In this document: positions 41,761 to 52,547 of the stretch, in pieces
Layout: every line of letters begins with the position of its first letter
How positions within the stretch are numbered: position 1 is the first letter of the stretch
Assembly: GCA_033439265.1 (NCBI GenBank)
Contig: JAVTVX010000015.1
Span: 1,064,001 to 1,128,000 of the forward strand
DNA: 64,000 nt
Source: Dillenia suffruticosa
Taxonomy: Eukaryota > Streptophyta > Magnoliopsida > Dilleniales > Dilleniaceae
Direction of reading: 5' to 3'
Translations under genes and position numbers: made by a program
Notes under the pieces: generated by a model
What the model was told of the DNA's origin: nothing
The model's input: the letters and a program-made list of their open reading frames with translations, nothing else
The model's database searches: none

Positions 41761-41964
41761 CTAATCTCGAAAAGAGGCGATCTCTCTCATATCTCTCTTT
41801 AGGAGACGATACATTTCACTAGAGAAAGAGTGGAACTTATGGACCCAAGGGAGCCTATGACCTAGTTTAGCAACAATATCGGCGTAGAAATTCCCTTCTT
41901 CAGGTAAATATTGAACATCGTAGATCGAGAGCTTTCGAATTAACATTCGACACTCGCTTAACAA
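41761..41964 (-). mobile_element. RNase H-like retroelement fragment
   Basis: A 67-residue frame on the minus strand contains YLPEEGNFYADIVAKLGH, close to the H-x-x-R-E-x-N-x-x-A-D-x-x-A-K-x-G end of the plant RNase H (RVT_3) domain found in LINE and host-like proteins. The normal His and Arg are replaced. Nothing else of a retroelement is joined to it. Probably a relic. Confidence 0.45.
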
Positions 41965-43283
41965 ATGAGATTGAGGATGGGTTTATGCAATGTTTCTACT
42001 TGCGCAATAGATGAATTTATATTTAAAAGTTTATTAAAATTTTAATTTCTATATAGCTATATTATTTTATAGAGTAAATTATTATTATTTCTTTTTTCCA
42101 TAAAAGCATATTAAAGTTTTTTATTTAAATATTAAATAGGGGAGTATGGGCGCTTTCTATTCCCCCCTCTACTCTTCTCCATAAATGTGATATGTGGCAC
42201 ATATTTCTTAACTAAGATTAAAAATTTTTACATAAAATCATAAGATTTTTTGAAAATTTATAAAATTTCTTCATAAATAGCATTGAAATATATAATCATT
42301 TGCTGGTTTTTATTTTTTATTTTTTATTTTTTTTGGGGAGGGGGAATGTCTATCTAAACTTGGTTGGTGGGGGTCTTTTTTTTGTGAATTTTATTAAACT
42401 TTAAATATCTTCTCTAGCATATCCAAAAAAAATAAAGAAAATAAAAAATGTGCAAATAACAAAAACAAAAGATTCAATATTATTCATTGGCATAATAATA
42501 ATAATAATAATAAAAGTATACAAATGTTATTGAAAAGTATAAATATCATTCTTTTTTTTCTTCTTCTTCTTGTTTATCTTAAATCTTAAATCTGAAAAAA
42601 AGTATTATATTCAAAATCATTTCGACAGAATTCGGGGCCAGGGTTTTGCTATGAAATGAGAGCCGATGAGAATGAGAATTGATGTACAAGTCTATTTATA
42701 GACTTCCCTCTCACTCTAGGATTTGATCTTTGGGTTCATATTTGATCCACCAACCCTAGGATATTTAATTGTCAAAATTGACCTATAAGAATATCAAAGA
42801 TACATTATTTTTTTATTTATTTTAAATACTATTGCAAAAGATTTTATTATAAAAATTCCTCTTTTCTAGTAATCCATCATTTTATGAGCCGACCAGACGA
42901 AATTTCTCTATAGCAAAATTACGCAATTTCTTTGTTAAAAAAAATGATCTTTTCTTTTTTTCTTTGATTATAACTTTTGTGCTTGCCGCTATCAAGTTAA
43001 TTCTCATATTCGACAACTAGGCGTTTGGTGAAAGATACGGTAAATAATTAAAAAAAAGGGTGTTGGGAGCTAAAAGATAATTATTGTTATTCGATAATTT
43101 TATATGTTCATATCTTTTTAAAATATTGTTAATTAACGAACTTTAACGGATATGTCAATCAATATCATTATTGATAATCACTTTTTCACGGACAACTAAT
43201 TATATAAAAATTACTATAAAAAAGGTATTGTTAATCGGTAACGTTATAACGATAATTTCTCTTAAAAATATTATAAATTATTA

Positions 43284-43620
43284 ATATTAATTTGATAGGT
43301 TACCTTTTAAGGTTGTTTGGTGGGATTCAATCCTCCTTGTCACCCCCACCACCCCCATTTAGTTTTTTAAAAAAGAAAATTTTCTTTTATTTTTTATTTT
43401 ATTTTTCCCTTATTGTAATTATACGAGTGATACTGATAAATAAGTATCAAAGATGCAATTTATTCGATCATTTTATGTATAAAAATAAATAATTCATATC
43501 GATAATTATATGTTATGTACGGGGGACTCGAGATCGAATCATCCTCGGCATCAATTAGGAAATTTTCAATAAAATTTTACTATAAGGTTGCGATAACTAT
43601 GGAAAGCTACAAAATACTAA
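43284..43620 (+). repeat. Direct repeat, right copy (pairs with 41347-41690)
   Basis: Right-hand partner of the 41347-41690 repeat, with the same order of conserved words. It has extra C-rich sequence at 43339-43357 and a GGGGGACTCGAGATCGAATC segment where the left copy is more diverged. Confidence 0.65.
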
Positions 43621-44289
43621 ATTAGTATTCTGCTTATTTTCATAAAAAAGATAAAAATTGCGTAGAAGATTTTAGACATAATTTTATATTTTTATTATTT
43701 TAAATTTGGTCTTAAAAATAATATTCATGTAAATTGATTTTATATTAGAAGAATATTAAAATCTTTCATGTGATAATTATTTTTTTAATTTAAGTATTAC
43801 ATATGAGTTTGGGTGCTCTCTCTCTCTCTCTCTGTTTGCATTAATTAATTTACGAGTAACACTCAATAGACTAAATAGAACAAATTCTTGGTGACAATTT
43901 TTATCATTATAGTTTAATCATTTTTAATTAAATATTTATTTGAACTAATAAAAAATATGAAACTGATTTAATTAAAAATTGATGGTATATACATAATTGA
44001 ATACCAACTTCTCAAAAAAGTTTAAACCAAACATATTTACTTTGTTTTTCTTCGATTATATGATGCGAAACACTTTACTCAAACATGATTTTTGACATTT
44101 AAATTTTAAAAATTTCTTCAAATTCATCGTTTGATTTTAAATATTTTTTCTCATAAAAATTTTATGAAAACTTCTATTGATATTTGATAATTATGTTAAA
44201 TTTAACTATCCCTCGACGACATATATTTTCTCCATACACAAAATTCTCCATACAAGACATTAGTAAATAGATTTGCTCTCTTCACTTCA

Positions 44290-44508
44290 AAATCCGGTAT
44301 CTTTTTTTTTTTTTTTGGTAACTTGATCATCCGGTATCTGGAGTTTCGCCCCGACTAATCCGAATCGAGGAGTCTGTCAGGCCTCAATTGAGGGGGTTGT
44401 CTCCCAACAATGTTTTTTCCGTACCCAGTAGGAACAGAACTTCCTACTTAATTAAGGGACGAAGGTGCTCTTTCCACTTATGCCAACATATGTTGGTAAT
44501 CCGATATC
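44290..44508 (-). mobile_element. SINE insertion with imperfect target-site duplication
   Basis: Oriented on the minus strand: a poly(T) run at 44302-44316 corresponds to the poly(A) tail. The body shares with the SINE at 4630-4812 the words GTTTCGCCCCGAC, CCCAACAATGTTTTTTCCGT, TTAAGGGACGAA and TGCCAACA (strand-adjusted). Flanking direct repeats AATCCGGTATC (44291-44301) and AATCCGATATC (44498-44508) differ at one base, so this insertion is older than the 4.6-kb copy. It lies about 520 bp upstream of the O-fucosyltransferase start codon. Confidence 0.75.
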
Positions 44509-44721
44509 CGTTTTTATTTGACTTAATTAAGGTCTTTTGTTTTCTAAAGACAAGCATTGGAATATATGGCTTTTATAGCACATCAAGAGTATAAACAAAA
44601 GGGTTACATTATTTGGAATAAAGAATATTTAGCAAATCTCATGGCAAAAAGAAAAAGAAAAAAAAAAACAAAACAAAACAAAAATTGCACAAATCCATTA
44701 AAAAAAAAAACATATTGTTTG

Positions 44722-44804
44722 AGGCCCAAAAATTTTGGGTGTACAGCCCAATCTACCGGACCAAAAGCAGCCCATCAGTTGGGCCGGGCCTTCTTCGTGG
44801 CCCA
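44722..44804 (+). promoter_or_regulatory. Site II element cluster upstream of the O-fucosyltransferase gene
   Basis: At least five GGCCCA/TGGGCC/AGCCCA words lie in about 80 bp, 230-310 bp before the start codon. Site II (TGGGCY) elements bind TCP factors and are typical of broadly expressed, growth-linked plant promoters. Assignment to the downstream gene is by position only. Confidence 0.5.
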
Positions 44805-45030
44805 GTTTAATATTTTCAAGAATGGAAACATCCTTCACTGCATCATCTCTCTCTTTTTTTTTGCTCTCTCTCTCTCTGCCTTGCTAATAAGAATCAAACC
44901 AACGATTAATTTTCCATTCCAAGCAAAACCCAACTCAATTTCCAATTTTTCACTTCCAAAATTACAACCAAATCAAGAAACAAAGTCAAGAAGATAACAA
45001 AGTAGAGCTCAGAGAACAGAGCATTCATTC

Positions 45031-47032
45031 ATGGCAAAAGTCAAGAACTTCAAGAACACAGAGACAAGCCCGTCACCCTTCATGTTCTTGATCTCAGTTT
45101 CAACTTTCACTTCACTCCTTTTCTTACCGACCAAAAACACAAGAAGGCAAAACCATTCTCCCACCAAAAACACAAGAAAGAAAAACTATTCTTCTTGTTC
45201 TTCCTTTTCCACACTACTGCTTCTCTCTCTCGTCTTCACTATTGCTTGTCTCTCTCTTCTTCTACTACTTCACTCAAAACCCGTTTCAGAAAACTTTAAC
45301 TCTCTCTCTCCAACTTCACCACTGGAATTAGCTTCTGTTTCTGCACTGCTTTCATCAGATATTGTAGATGATCACAATGACAAGCCAAAGCTCTCCACAA
45401 GTGTCATAATGCCACTACCGATTCGCGGGTTGTCGAGGAATTTCAGTGAAGAGGAGAAAGAGTTTTGGAAGCAACCAGAGAGTGAAGATTATGTTCCATG
45501 TTTGGAGTTCGGGATTGAGTATAGAAAAGCTTCTGCAAAGATTTCAAGGGAGAAGAGAAGGTTTTTAATGGTGGTTGTTTCAGGCGGGTTGAATCAACAA
45601 AAAAGTCAGATTGTTGATGCTGTTGTTATTGCTAGAATCCTTGAAGCTTCTTTGGTTGTTCCTGTCTTGCAAGTTAATATGATCTGGGGAGATGATAGGT
45701 AATCTTTTAATATAATTTTTAAGTAATAGAAGAAAATTTGCTGTTTTTGATGTAGAGTCATATGTTGTTGTCTTGGTTGCATTGCAGTGAATTTTCGGAC
45801 ATATTTGATGTGGAGCACTTCAAGAAGACATTACAAGCCGACGTTCGAGTAGTATCATCCCTTCCCTCCACGCATTGGGTCTCAAAACAGTCAGTTGAAT
45901 CAGAAATTCCTTTCAATGTTTCTCCGGGTTGGATTCGCGCCAAATTCTTCGAGAAAGTAAGAGAAACATAATTACTTTCACCACTTGGTAATTGAAACTT
46001 GTCTTATGTCTTACATATGCAGATTAATGAAGGTGTTCTCATACTAAAAGGGTTAGATTCTAAGCTCTCCAAGAATCTTCCACCGGATCTTCAGAAGCTA
46101 CGATGTAAGGTAGCTTTTCACGCATTGAAATTTGTAGCTCCAATTCAAGAGCTAGGGAACCGGCTTGCAAAGCGAATGTGGATAGAGGGTCCTTATGTCG
46201 CCATCCATCTCCGGCTAGAGAAGGATGTCTGGATCAGAACCGGTTGTCTTACCGGTTTAGGCCCTACTTATGACAAGATTATCATCCATGATCGGAAATC
46301 TCATCCAGAATTTCTTACTGGAAGACTAAATCTAACTAGTAATCAGAGAAGACTTGCAGGACTTTGTCCTTTAAATGCATTAGAAATAGCTAGGTAAGTA
46401 AAGTACTAACTCAGATATTCAAATCTTTAAGGCTAGCTCAGCAGTCAGAAAATCGGTTTCTTTTTGGCAGATTTTTGAAGGCTCTTGGAGCACCAAGCAG
46501 TGCAAAAATATACTACGCTGGAGGTGAGCCGTTTGGGGGTGCTCGAGCTCTGCAGCCGCTTAAGGCAGAGTTCTCAAATGTGGTGACTAAGGAAATGTTG
46601 GCTAGAGACGGAGAGCTCTCATCGTTTCTCAACAAGTCATCGGCCTTGGGTGCTATTGACTACATTGTGTCACTAAGCAGCGATGTTTCAATTCCTTCAC
46701 ATGGTGGAAACATGGCCAGGCTCTTGCAGGTATAAAGACTGTTATTTGAAGTGTCTGATTATACATAAATCTTTAAATAATTTTCTTGTTTCTCTTAATA
46801 GGGTCACCGAGCTTATGTTGGTCATCGGAAATTTATCAAGCCAAACAAGAGAGCAATCCTTCCATTGTTCGAAGATGCCACGCTTTCTGAAGCAGAGTTG
46901 GGAACTATCATAAGAAAGCTGCATAGGAGATTTCAAGGACAACCAGAGCCAAGGACTTACAAGAGGGATCGCGATGTTCTAGCATACCCAGTACCTGAGT
47001 GTATGTGCAGAGGTCGTAGACGCATTTTCTGA
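45031..47032 (+). CDS. O-fucosyltransferase family protein (GT106-like, type II membrane)
   Basis: Five exons (45031-45698, 45788-45956, 46023-46393, 46471-46729, 46802-47032) give 565 residues. A single hydrophobic anchor at about 60-82 after a basic stretch indicates a Golgi type II membrane protein. Family landmarks are GGLNQQKSQIVDAVVIARIL (about 185-204), SDIFDVEHF, PGWIRAKFFEK, VAIHLRLEKDVW with the HxRxE motif at 341-345, and IPSHGGNMARLLQGHRAYVGHRKFIKPNKR-type wording near the C terminus. These are typical of the plant DUF246/O-fucosyltransferase family, some members of which act on cell-wall pectin or protein acceptors. The acceptor for this one is not predictable. Position next to adenylate kinase and 4CLL9 suggests At5g63390. 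The N terminus repeats PTKNTR twice. Confidence 0.92.
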
Positions 47033-47339
47033 AAGAGTTCCAGCGAGGTTTACTTGAGGCAACAATTTTGGTCATTATGTAATATACTGAATTTTTTCTT
47101 TGTATTCTGATTCTTTTCCAAGCAACATCTTGTTGTACTTGTTGCCATGTCTACTAAATCAAAGCAAAAAAGTGAGCTGCAAAAATTTCTTTACATTCAT
47201 CAATGCTAAGAAAGAAAAAGGGGAGTACAAGTTTATTGTCTTTGTTCAGATCACAGTATGCAAAATAAGAGGCACTGAAGATGAAATCTCCTTGTGCAAT
47301 TAAACATTTGAAGGATTGAATTGGGTCATCACCCCGGAC

Positions 47340-48040
47340 CTTTTAAGTAAGGAGCGAAGCCATCTTGCAGATTTCTTGGGGTACATTTTGAGGTTGTCCA
47401 GATAGTCAGCCTAGTTCAGACCAAATCAAACATTGTAACCCGATCCCATCTCCGTGTTGTCCATTAAAAACCATATGAAGAAGACCTTCACATCGACTCC
47501 ATCCCTGCATCACCCAACAAGAAAAGAAATGTTTCATTACAGAGAAATGACAGCACTATAGCACAAAGAGATGGTGAATAATAGCTTTTTACTTCATGGC
47601 TTCTATGACATCATTTAGATGAGAAAGAATATGGACAATGTGGTAGTCATCTTCTAGTGCTTCCTCCTTTGGTTTGCCATCATCTCGCTTTAAAGGTACC
47701 ACTGCCGGAGGAGAGGCTAATTCTGAGAGATGCAATGAAAGGGATGCAATACAGTGGTGAAAACAACTTGGGGTACTGATTAGACAAACCATTTTCAGTG
47801 ACGCAAATTTTAGGATTGTTGTAGTCATTTTTCAGATGAATCAAGGTGTCACAAAGGCCTATAGGATAAACATAAATGGCATCATTACCTTCCACCTGTA
47901 AAGAAAATACATCAGAAATCGCAGATATGAAAACTATTGAGCTGATAGGTTACCATCATAGGGTGATCCAAATGATTTGGATAACTTTCCAACTTGCCAA
48001 TAGGGATGCCATTTAGATCAGTTGCTTCCCCGGCCCCTCC
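47340..48040 (-). pseudogene. GH1 beta-glucosidase 3'-end pseudogene fragment
   Basis: Minus-strand pieces follow family-1 glycoside hydrolase order: NGIPIG near 48010; YVYPIGLCDTLIHLKNDYNN then PKICVTENG, which contains the nucleophile-Glu motif TENG, at about 47810-47880; EEALEDDYHIVHILSHL in a shifted frame at about 47610-47670; then, after a CAG acceptor-like border, DGVDVKVFFIWFLMDN and YPKKSARW at about 47350-47505. Two in-frame stops interrupt the last piece (the FGLN region) and the frame shifts after TENG. The 5' two thirds of the enzyme is missing. Non-functional. Confidence 0.85.
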
Positions 48041-48904
48041 CCCTGCGGCGATCTACATAGAGTTGAGAATCTTACCCGGCCACCTTTCTTGCAACAGCAA
48101 ATAACTAGAGTGAACAAAATAAGCAAAAAAAAGATGAATAAAATGTAATTCAGAGACAAAGTTGAGAGATATCAACCTCATTTACTTGAAATTTCCAAGC
48201 AGATAAACTATGTATTGACTGCAGAGAGGTAAATATATATCAGCCAAATAGTTGTTATTATATTCTGAACCAATTATGTCAAATACAGCACAGATTAATC
48301 TAAGCTACATTTTTTATTAAGTCATTTATTCACAGGAAAGCATACGGACGTCCTACTTACTAGACCAGAAGCCTGTCCAACTTACTAATTACTAGCATCT
48401 AGAGTGTGTTGTACCATTAGCAAACTAAAAGACAGATTTCATGACAGCAGTATCGCCTCCTGCTTCCAGGTTCAAGTTATATCCATCTTCCATTCACATG
48501 AACCCAAGTGAGATAAGCATTTTAATACATTATAACCATATTGGATATAGATCAATCAAATAGTCTAGATTGTAACATACCTAGAAATGCCAATTTTGCC
48601 TGCTAGACAGAAGCCCACTATTGTCCCCAGAGGCCAACACTAATTAAGACAACTAGCATCACTCAAGTTTAGAACATCTCCCACAGCCCATGCCCCAAAG
48701 AGAAATCCCAACACCCATAAACAAGAAAAAGATGATAACGATGACAATAAACAACAATTTGGATAAATCTGAATGTTTAAAGAAAACTGCCTCGTAATTT
48801 AATGTTTCAGGAATGCATATTGGAATGCAACACCATTTTTACAACAAACTACATCACCCCCAACCCCCTCCCAATAAAATAAAATGTGAAAAATAACAGC
48901 TTAC

Positions 48905-49186
48905 AGGGTGATATTTGCAGTCGTCAACAGAGGCAGCAACTATGCATTTTGAAGAGTTGGCTCTCCCTCGATCAACCACCTTTGGCACCCCTTGCTTACC
49001 ATGTGATTCAATAACTGTTTTCATCGTGTCACAAATTAGAAAGAGATTGAAACCAAAAGTTCCATAACAAGCAAAGTAATGATAATTCATGGGCATATAA
49101 CCACCTTCAACAAGGCCAAGCACGTCAAATGGAAAAGCTTTAATAGGTGGACAACCAGATGATTGCACTGCTATTGTTCGTGGCAT
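48905..49186 (-). pseudogene. 5'-end fragment of a WD40 gene, probably WDR74/NSA1-like
   Basis: Two exons with correct splice borders: 49105-49186 (MPRTIAVQSSGCPPIKAFPF and DVLGLVE) and 48905-49014 (VIESHGKQGVPKVVD, then SSKCIVAASVDDCKYHP). The split codon joins GAA-G with TT-ATT, giving LGLVEVIESHGK. This wording resembles the N terminus of plant WD repeat-containing protein 74, a 60S assembly factor. A conserved Trp after VVDR is lost in a small deletion. No later exon was found before the GH1 fragment, so the gene is truncated. Family assignment is from memory and moderate. Confidence 0.55.
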
Positions 49187-49680
49187 AGTTCCAGCTTTAT
49201 CTTATCTACAAAATTAATAACCACACGTCTATCATTCCTCAATCAATATATTTACACAAAGGAGAAAGAAATGCTGGCTAGTTAACAGATTAAAAGCTGT
49301 GAATACATCCACAGAAATATAGTAAGCCGTCCACAAAAACCACAATCGGTAACTGCAAAGATAAGGCAGCAAGGCAAAAAAGAGAAGAACCAATATAGGG
49401 CCTTCAGAAGTACGGCTAATTACTGGCATTTGATTCCTTCTTCTAGGTAACAAGGAATTTCTTACACTTCATCTCATGATTGCACATAAATTGCAGACCA
49501 AAAAGTTTACATAATGAAATATTGCATTAGATGCTAAAACAAAGGAGAATCAGCTTGACCATTTGGAATCAATTGGTCCTAGAACCACTCAACTCTAGCA
49601 TTTTATTAGTCATGAATACATTACAAGAACTGGCTCTCAACATATTTGAACTAGCAACTAAATCCCAGCAGAATCATGCC

Positions 49681-52212
49681 TTAAGGAACCACTGGTCTGC
49701 TATCCATGGCCTCTCTGACTTCAAGCAGCTCAGGGCAATATCTCTTTGAGAGAATATCGACTTGTTCCGCAAATGACTTGCTCCTATGCTCACCTATATG
49801 CCTGGCCATTTGATTCCAACGCTTTTGGCATACATCTCCTGATCTATGCTCAAGAAGATAATCCCAATCAACATCTTCCTGACAAGTAGCATCCACGCTA
49901 TAAAGTGCTTCTATAAGGCGATAATCATCAACATCTTCCCATTCACCTTCAGCAACCATAGATGAACTCAACTGATTATACCATTTAGCGCAGCACATAG
50001 GTTGGCATCGAGTGCCTAACTTTTCACTAATAGCCGCCCAACCAATATTGTCCCGCAACATGCCATGCATGGACTTCCTCTCTTCATGAACCTTCATTTG
50101 CAAATCCTTGTTTACTAAATCAAACAATTTCTGGTACTCATCCTGTGACCAGTATCCCCTCTTCTCATTGCGCAATTTTATTCTCCGCCATACATCCTTC
50201 AGATGTACCCGATGTTTCCCAAGTGCATCAGCCAAAGTTTTCCAATCAGATCCATGCTCTTCATGATACCTCAGGATAAGTTCATATTCTTCGGTAGTCC
50301 ATTCACGCTTATCATCTCTCTCATATAAATTATGAGCTCGTTTATATATGCTCACCCAAGGCCTGTAAGGCAAAGCAGCCCCTATTTCCTTCCAACAACC
50401 TCTGAGTTGAGGGTTTTCTTTAATATGGAGAACCATGTTTATACCATCTTCTAAGCTCTCACCTAGCTTATGTTCTTTTACAAAGTTTTCAACAGCCACC
50501 TTGATCATTTCATCCTCCTCTTTTGAGTAGCGTTTTCCTTGCACCAGCCCTCCTTCCCAATTTTCCATCTCATTCTTCCACCTTTCAGTAGCATTTTCAT
50601 TACTTTTCTTCACATATAACCAATAAGCTCGACACCACATGCTCTCATGTGGCCTATAAGGCAAAGCAGCCCCTATTTCCTTCCAACAACCTCTGAGTTG
50701 AGGGTTTTCTCTAACATTGAAAATCATTTTAATACCATCCGCTAAGTTTTCACCCAGATCATGTTCTTTCACATATTTTTCAACAGCCTCCTTGATAATT
50801 ACATCCTCCTCCTCTGAGAATGGTCTTCTATACACCCGCTCCCTTCCTACCGGTTCTTCTCTCTCAGAATGCCAAATCGATTCATTATTTCCTCTTTCGT
50901 GTAAAATACGAGCTCGTCTTCGTATAGTCGAAGAAAGCCTATGAGGTAAAGCAGCCCCTATTTCCTTCCAGACACCATAGCGTCGACCATTGTTTTTACC
51001 ATCAAGAACCATTCTAATCCCATCTGCCAAGTTCTCACCCAGATTATGATCTTTTACATATTTTTCAACAGCCTTCTTGAGAATTTCATCCTCCTTCTTA
51101 GTGAAGTATAACTGTTGTTCCAGGCCTTCTTTCTGTTTTTCCATCTCAGAAGTCAAGCCAGTGGAATGTTGTTCCAGCCCTTCTTTCTGTTTTTCCATCT
51201 CTGAAGTGAAGCCAGTGGAAGAAGGAAAAACCTCCACATGAGTTGAAAAAGTTACTCTTTTAGATTTTTGTTTTGGCTTTGGGTTTTCCAAAACATTATC
51301 CATTTCAATTGCTTCCTTGCCTCTCTCGTTTCCTTTGTGAAAATTTTCTTCCATACCATCTTTGACTGTCTTGGCTTTCTTCCGCTTCTCTAACCTGCTA
51401 TCTTCCTCCACAACACCACACTCATACTTTTTCCTCTTCCTCTTGATTCCAGCTAAATCAATCTCATCTCCAACATCATGGGACACTTCATGGGCATAAT
51501 TGGTTTTCTCTTTTTCACCTTTTTTCTTCTTTTTCTTCTTCCTCCCTTCACTCTCAGACTCAATGCTCTTCTCATTCCCACTTTTACCACCATCCTTGTC
51601 TGCATCTGCAATGTCATCTGACTCAACATAACCAGAAGCCTCATCATCACAGGTATTCATTTTCTTCTTCTTCTTCTTCTTCTTCTTCTTCTTCTTCTTC
51701 TTCCTGTAATCCACAAAATCTTCTACACTGTCAAACTTATCGCCAACAGCATCCAACTTGGCATACCCAGAAACATCATCAATCTCCACCTTTTTCTTCT
51801 TCTTTTTCTTCTCCTTACTCTTTGATTTGCTTGTCTTCTCATCCCCATCATCCTTGTTTGCGATTAAAATGTCATCTGACAGGACATACCCAGAACCCTC
51901 ATCATCACTAGAATTGATTTTCTCCTTATTTTTCTTCTTCTTCTTACTATCCCCCACAAAACTATTTACACCATCAGGCTTATCGCCAACATCATCCATC
52001 TCGACATCCCCAGAGACATCATTATCATCAGTGATCTCCAACTTTTTCTTCTTCTTCTTCTTCTCCTTACTTTTTGATTTGTGTTTCTTCTCACCCTCAA
52101 CTTTTTCAACCTCATCTCCAACATCAACCAATTCTCCGTCTCTACAAACCTCATTATCGGACATCTTCTTCTCCTTTTTCTTCTTCTTCTTTATCTCCAA
52201 ACTTGAATCCAT
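49681..52212 (-). CDS. RNA polymerase I termination-factor-like SANT/MYB protein
   Basis: A single coding exon of 843 residues. I chose the Met at 52212 because an intron acceptor (TATAG) lies just upstream at about 52252, so the earlier in-frame Met would fall in a 5' UTR intron. A matching donor (CAG|GTGCTC) is near 52465. The first 340 residues are highly charged with several Lys runs (one of about 14) and acidic spacers, typical of nucleolar proteins. Then come three copies of a roughly 70-residue module (about 368-440, 460-535, 560-635): F/YxxEEDexIkxAVExyVKeH, LGEnLaDGI, then WKEIGAALP(Y/H)R. MYB/SANT repeats follow: REWTTEEYELILRYHEEHG (about 637), GYWSQDEYQKLFDLV (about 687) and WAAISEKL. 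The C-terminal EWEDVDDYRLIEALY segment is also MYB-like. It matches plant proteins named RNA polymerase I termination factor (At5g41020 type), related to Reb1/TTF-I. DNA target and role here are inferred. Confidence 0.85.
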   Translation of the reverse strand: MDSSLEIKKKKKKEKKMSDNEVCRDGELVDVGDEVEKVEGEKKHKSKSKEKKKKKKKLEITDDNDVSGDVEMDDVGDKPDGVNSFVGDSKKKKKNKEKINSSDDEGSGYVLSDDILIANKDDGDEKTSKSKSKEKKKKKKKVEIDDVSGYAKLDAVGDKFDSVEDFVDYRKKKKKKKKKKKKKKMNTCDDEASGYVESDDIADADKDGGKSGNEKSIESESEGRKKKKKKKGEKEKTNYAHEVSHDVGDEIDLAGIKRKRKKYECGVVEEDSRLEKRKKAKTVKDGMEENFHKGNERGKEAIEMDNVLENPKPKQKSKRVTFSTHVEVFPSSTGFTSEMEKQKEGLEQHSTGLTSEMEKQKEGLEQQLYFTKKEDEILKKAVEKYVKDHNLGENLADGIRMVLDGKNNGRRYGVWKEIGAALPHRLSSTIRRRARILHERGNNESIWHSEREEPVGRERVYRRPFSEEEDVIIKEAVEKYVKEHDLGENLADGIKMIFNVRENPQLRGCWKEIGAALPYRPHESMWCRAYWLYVKKSNENATERWKNEMENWEGGLVQGKRYSKEEDEMIKVAVENFVKEHKLGESLEDGINMVLHIKENPQLRGCWKEIGAALPYRPWVSIYKRAHNLYERDDKREWTTEEYELILRYHEEHGSDWKTLADALGKHRVHLKDVWRRIKLRNEKRGYWSQDEYQKLFDLVNKDLQMKVHEERKSMHGMLRDNIGWAAISEKLGTRCQPMCCAKWYNQLSSSMVAEGEWEDVDDYRLIEALYSVDATCQEDVDWDYLLEHRSGDVCQKRWNQMARHIGEHRSKSFAEQVDILSKRYCPELLEVREAMDSRPVVP

Positions 52213-52499
52213 TGTATCACTTACAGCAACTCTGCTCCGCCAGTCCAATCCTATAAACAAAACAACCACCTTTGTTACTACTTAAACACAAAAACAACAT
52301 AAATGCCAAGCTAAAGCCCCTCTCTCTAACCGTAAAACTTCAACCGACAGAAGAGAACCCTAATTACAAATTCCCCTTTCTTTGGACATGAATTAGGGTT
52401 TAAAATAGTTAGAAAATAACACAGATCAATCAATTACTAACTAAAAGGAGAAAGAGAGAGAGCACCTGAGGAAATTGAAATCACTCGCGCGCGCCGGGG

Positions 52500-52547
<48 letters not shown>

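Larger units (their letters stand above)
40075..44289. other. AT-rich repeat-laden intergenic region
   Basis: Beyond the aspartyl aminopeptidase 5' leader (a CT run at 40084-40103 is GA on the gene strand) there is no gene with a recognisable exon. The region is very AT-rich. It contains an RNase H-like remnant (41761-41964), a pair of related 330-bp segments, and around 42640-42810 a stretch with a TATTTATAGACTTCCC box that could be an old LTR-like promoter. Short trinucleotide ATA repeats occur near 42495. Confidence 0.5.

Noticed and set aside
42640..42810. Solo LTR or viral-relic promoter with a TATTTATAGACTTCCC box
   Set aside because: Only the TATA-like box is suggestive; no terminal dinucleotides, polyadenylation structure or target duplication could be seen.
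51758..52285. A 175-codon plus-strand open frame rich in Phe/Ser
   Set aside because: It is the antisense shadow of the Lys-rich N terminus of the minus-strand SANT gene; (TTC)n/(TTT) codons mirror its AAG/AAA runs.
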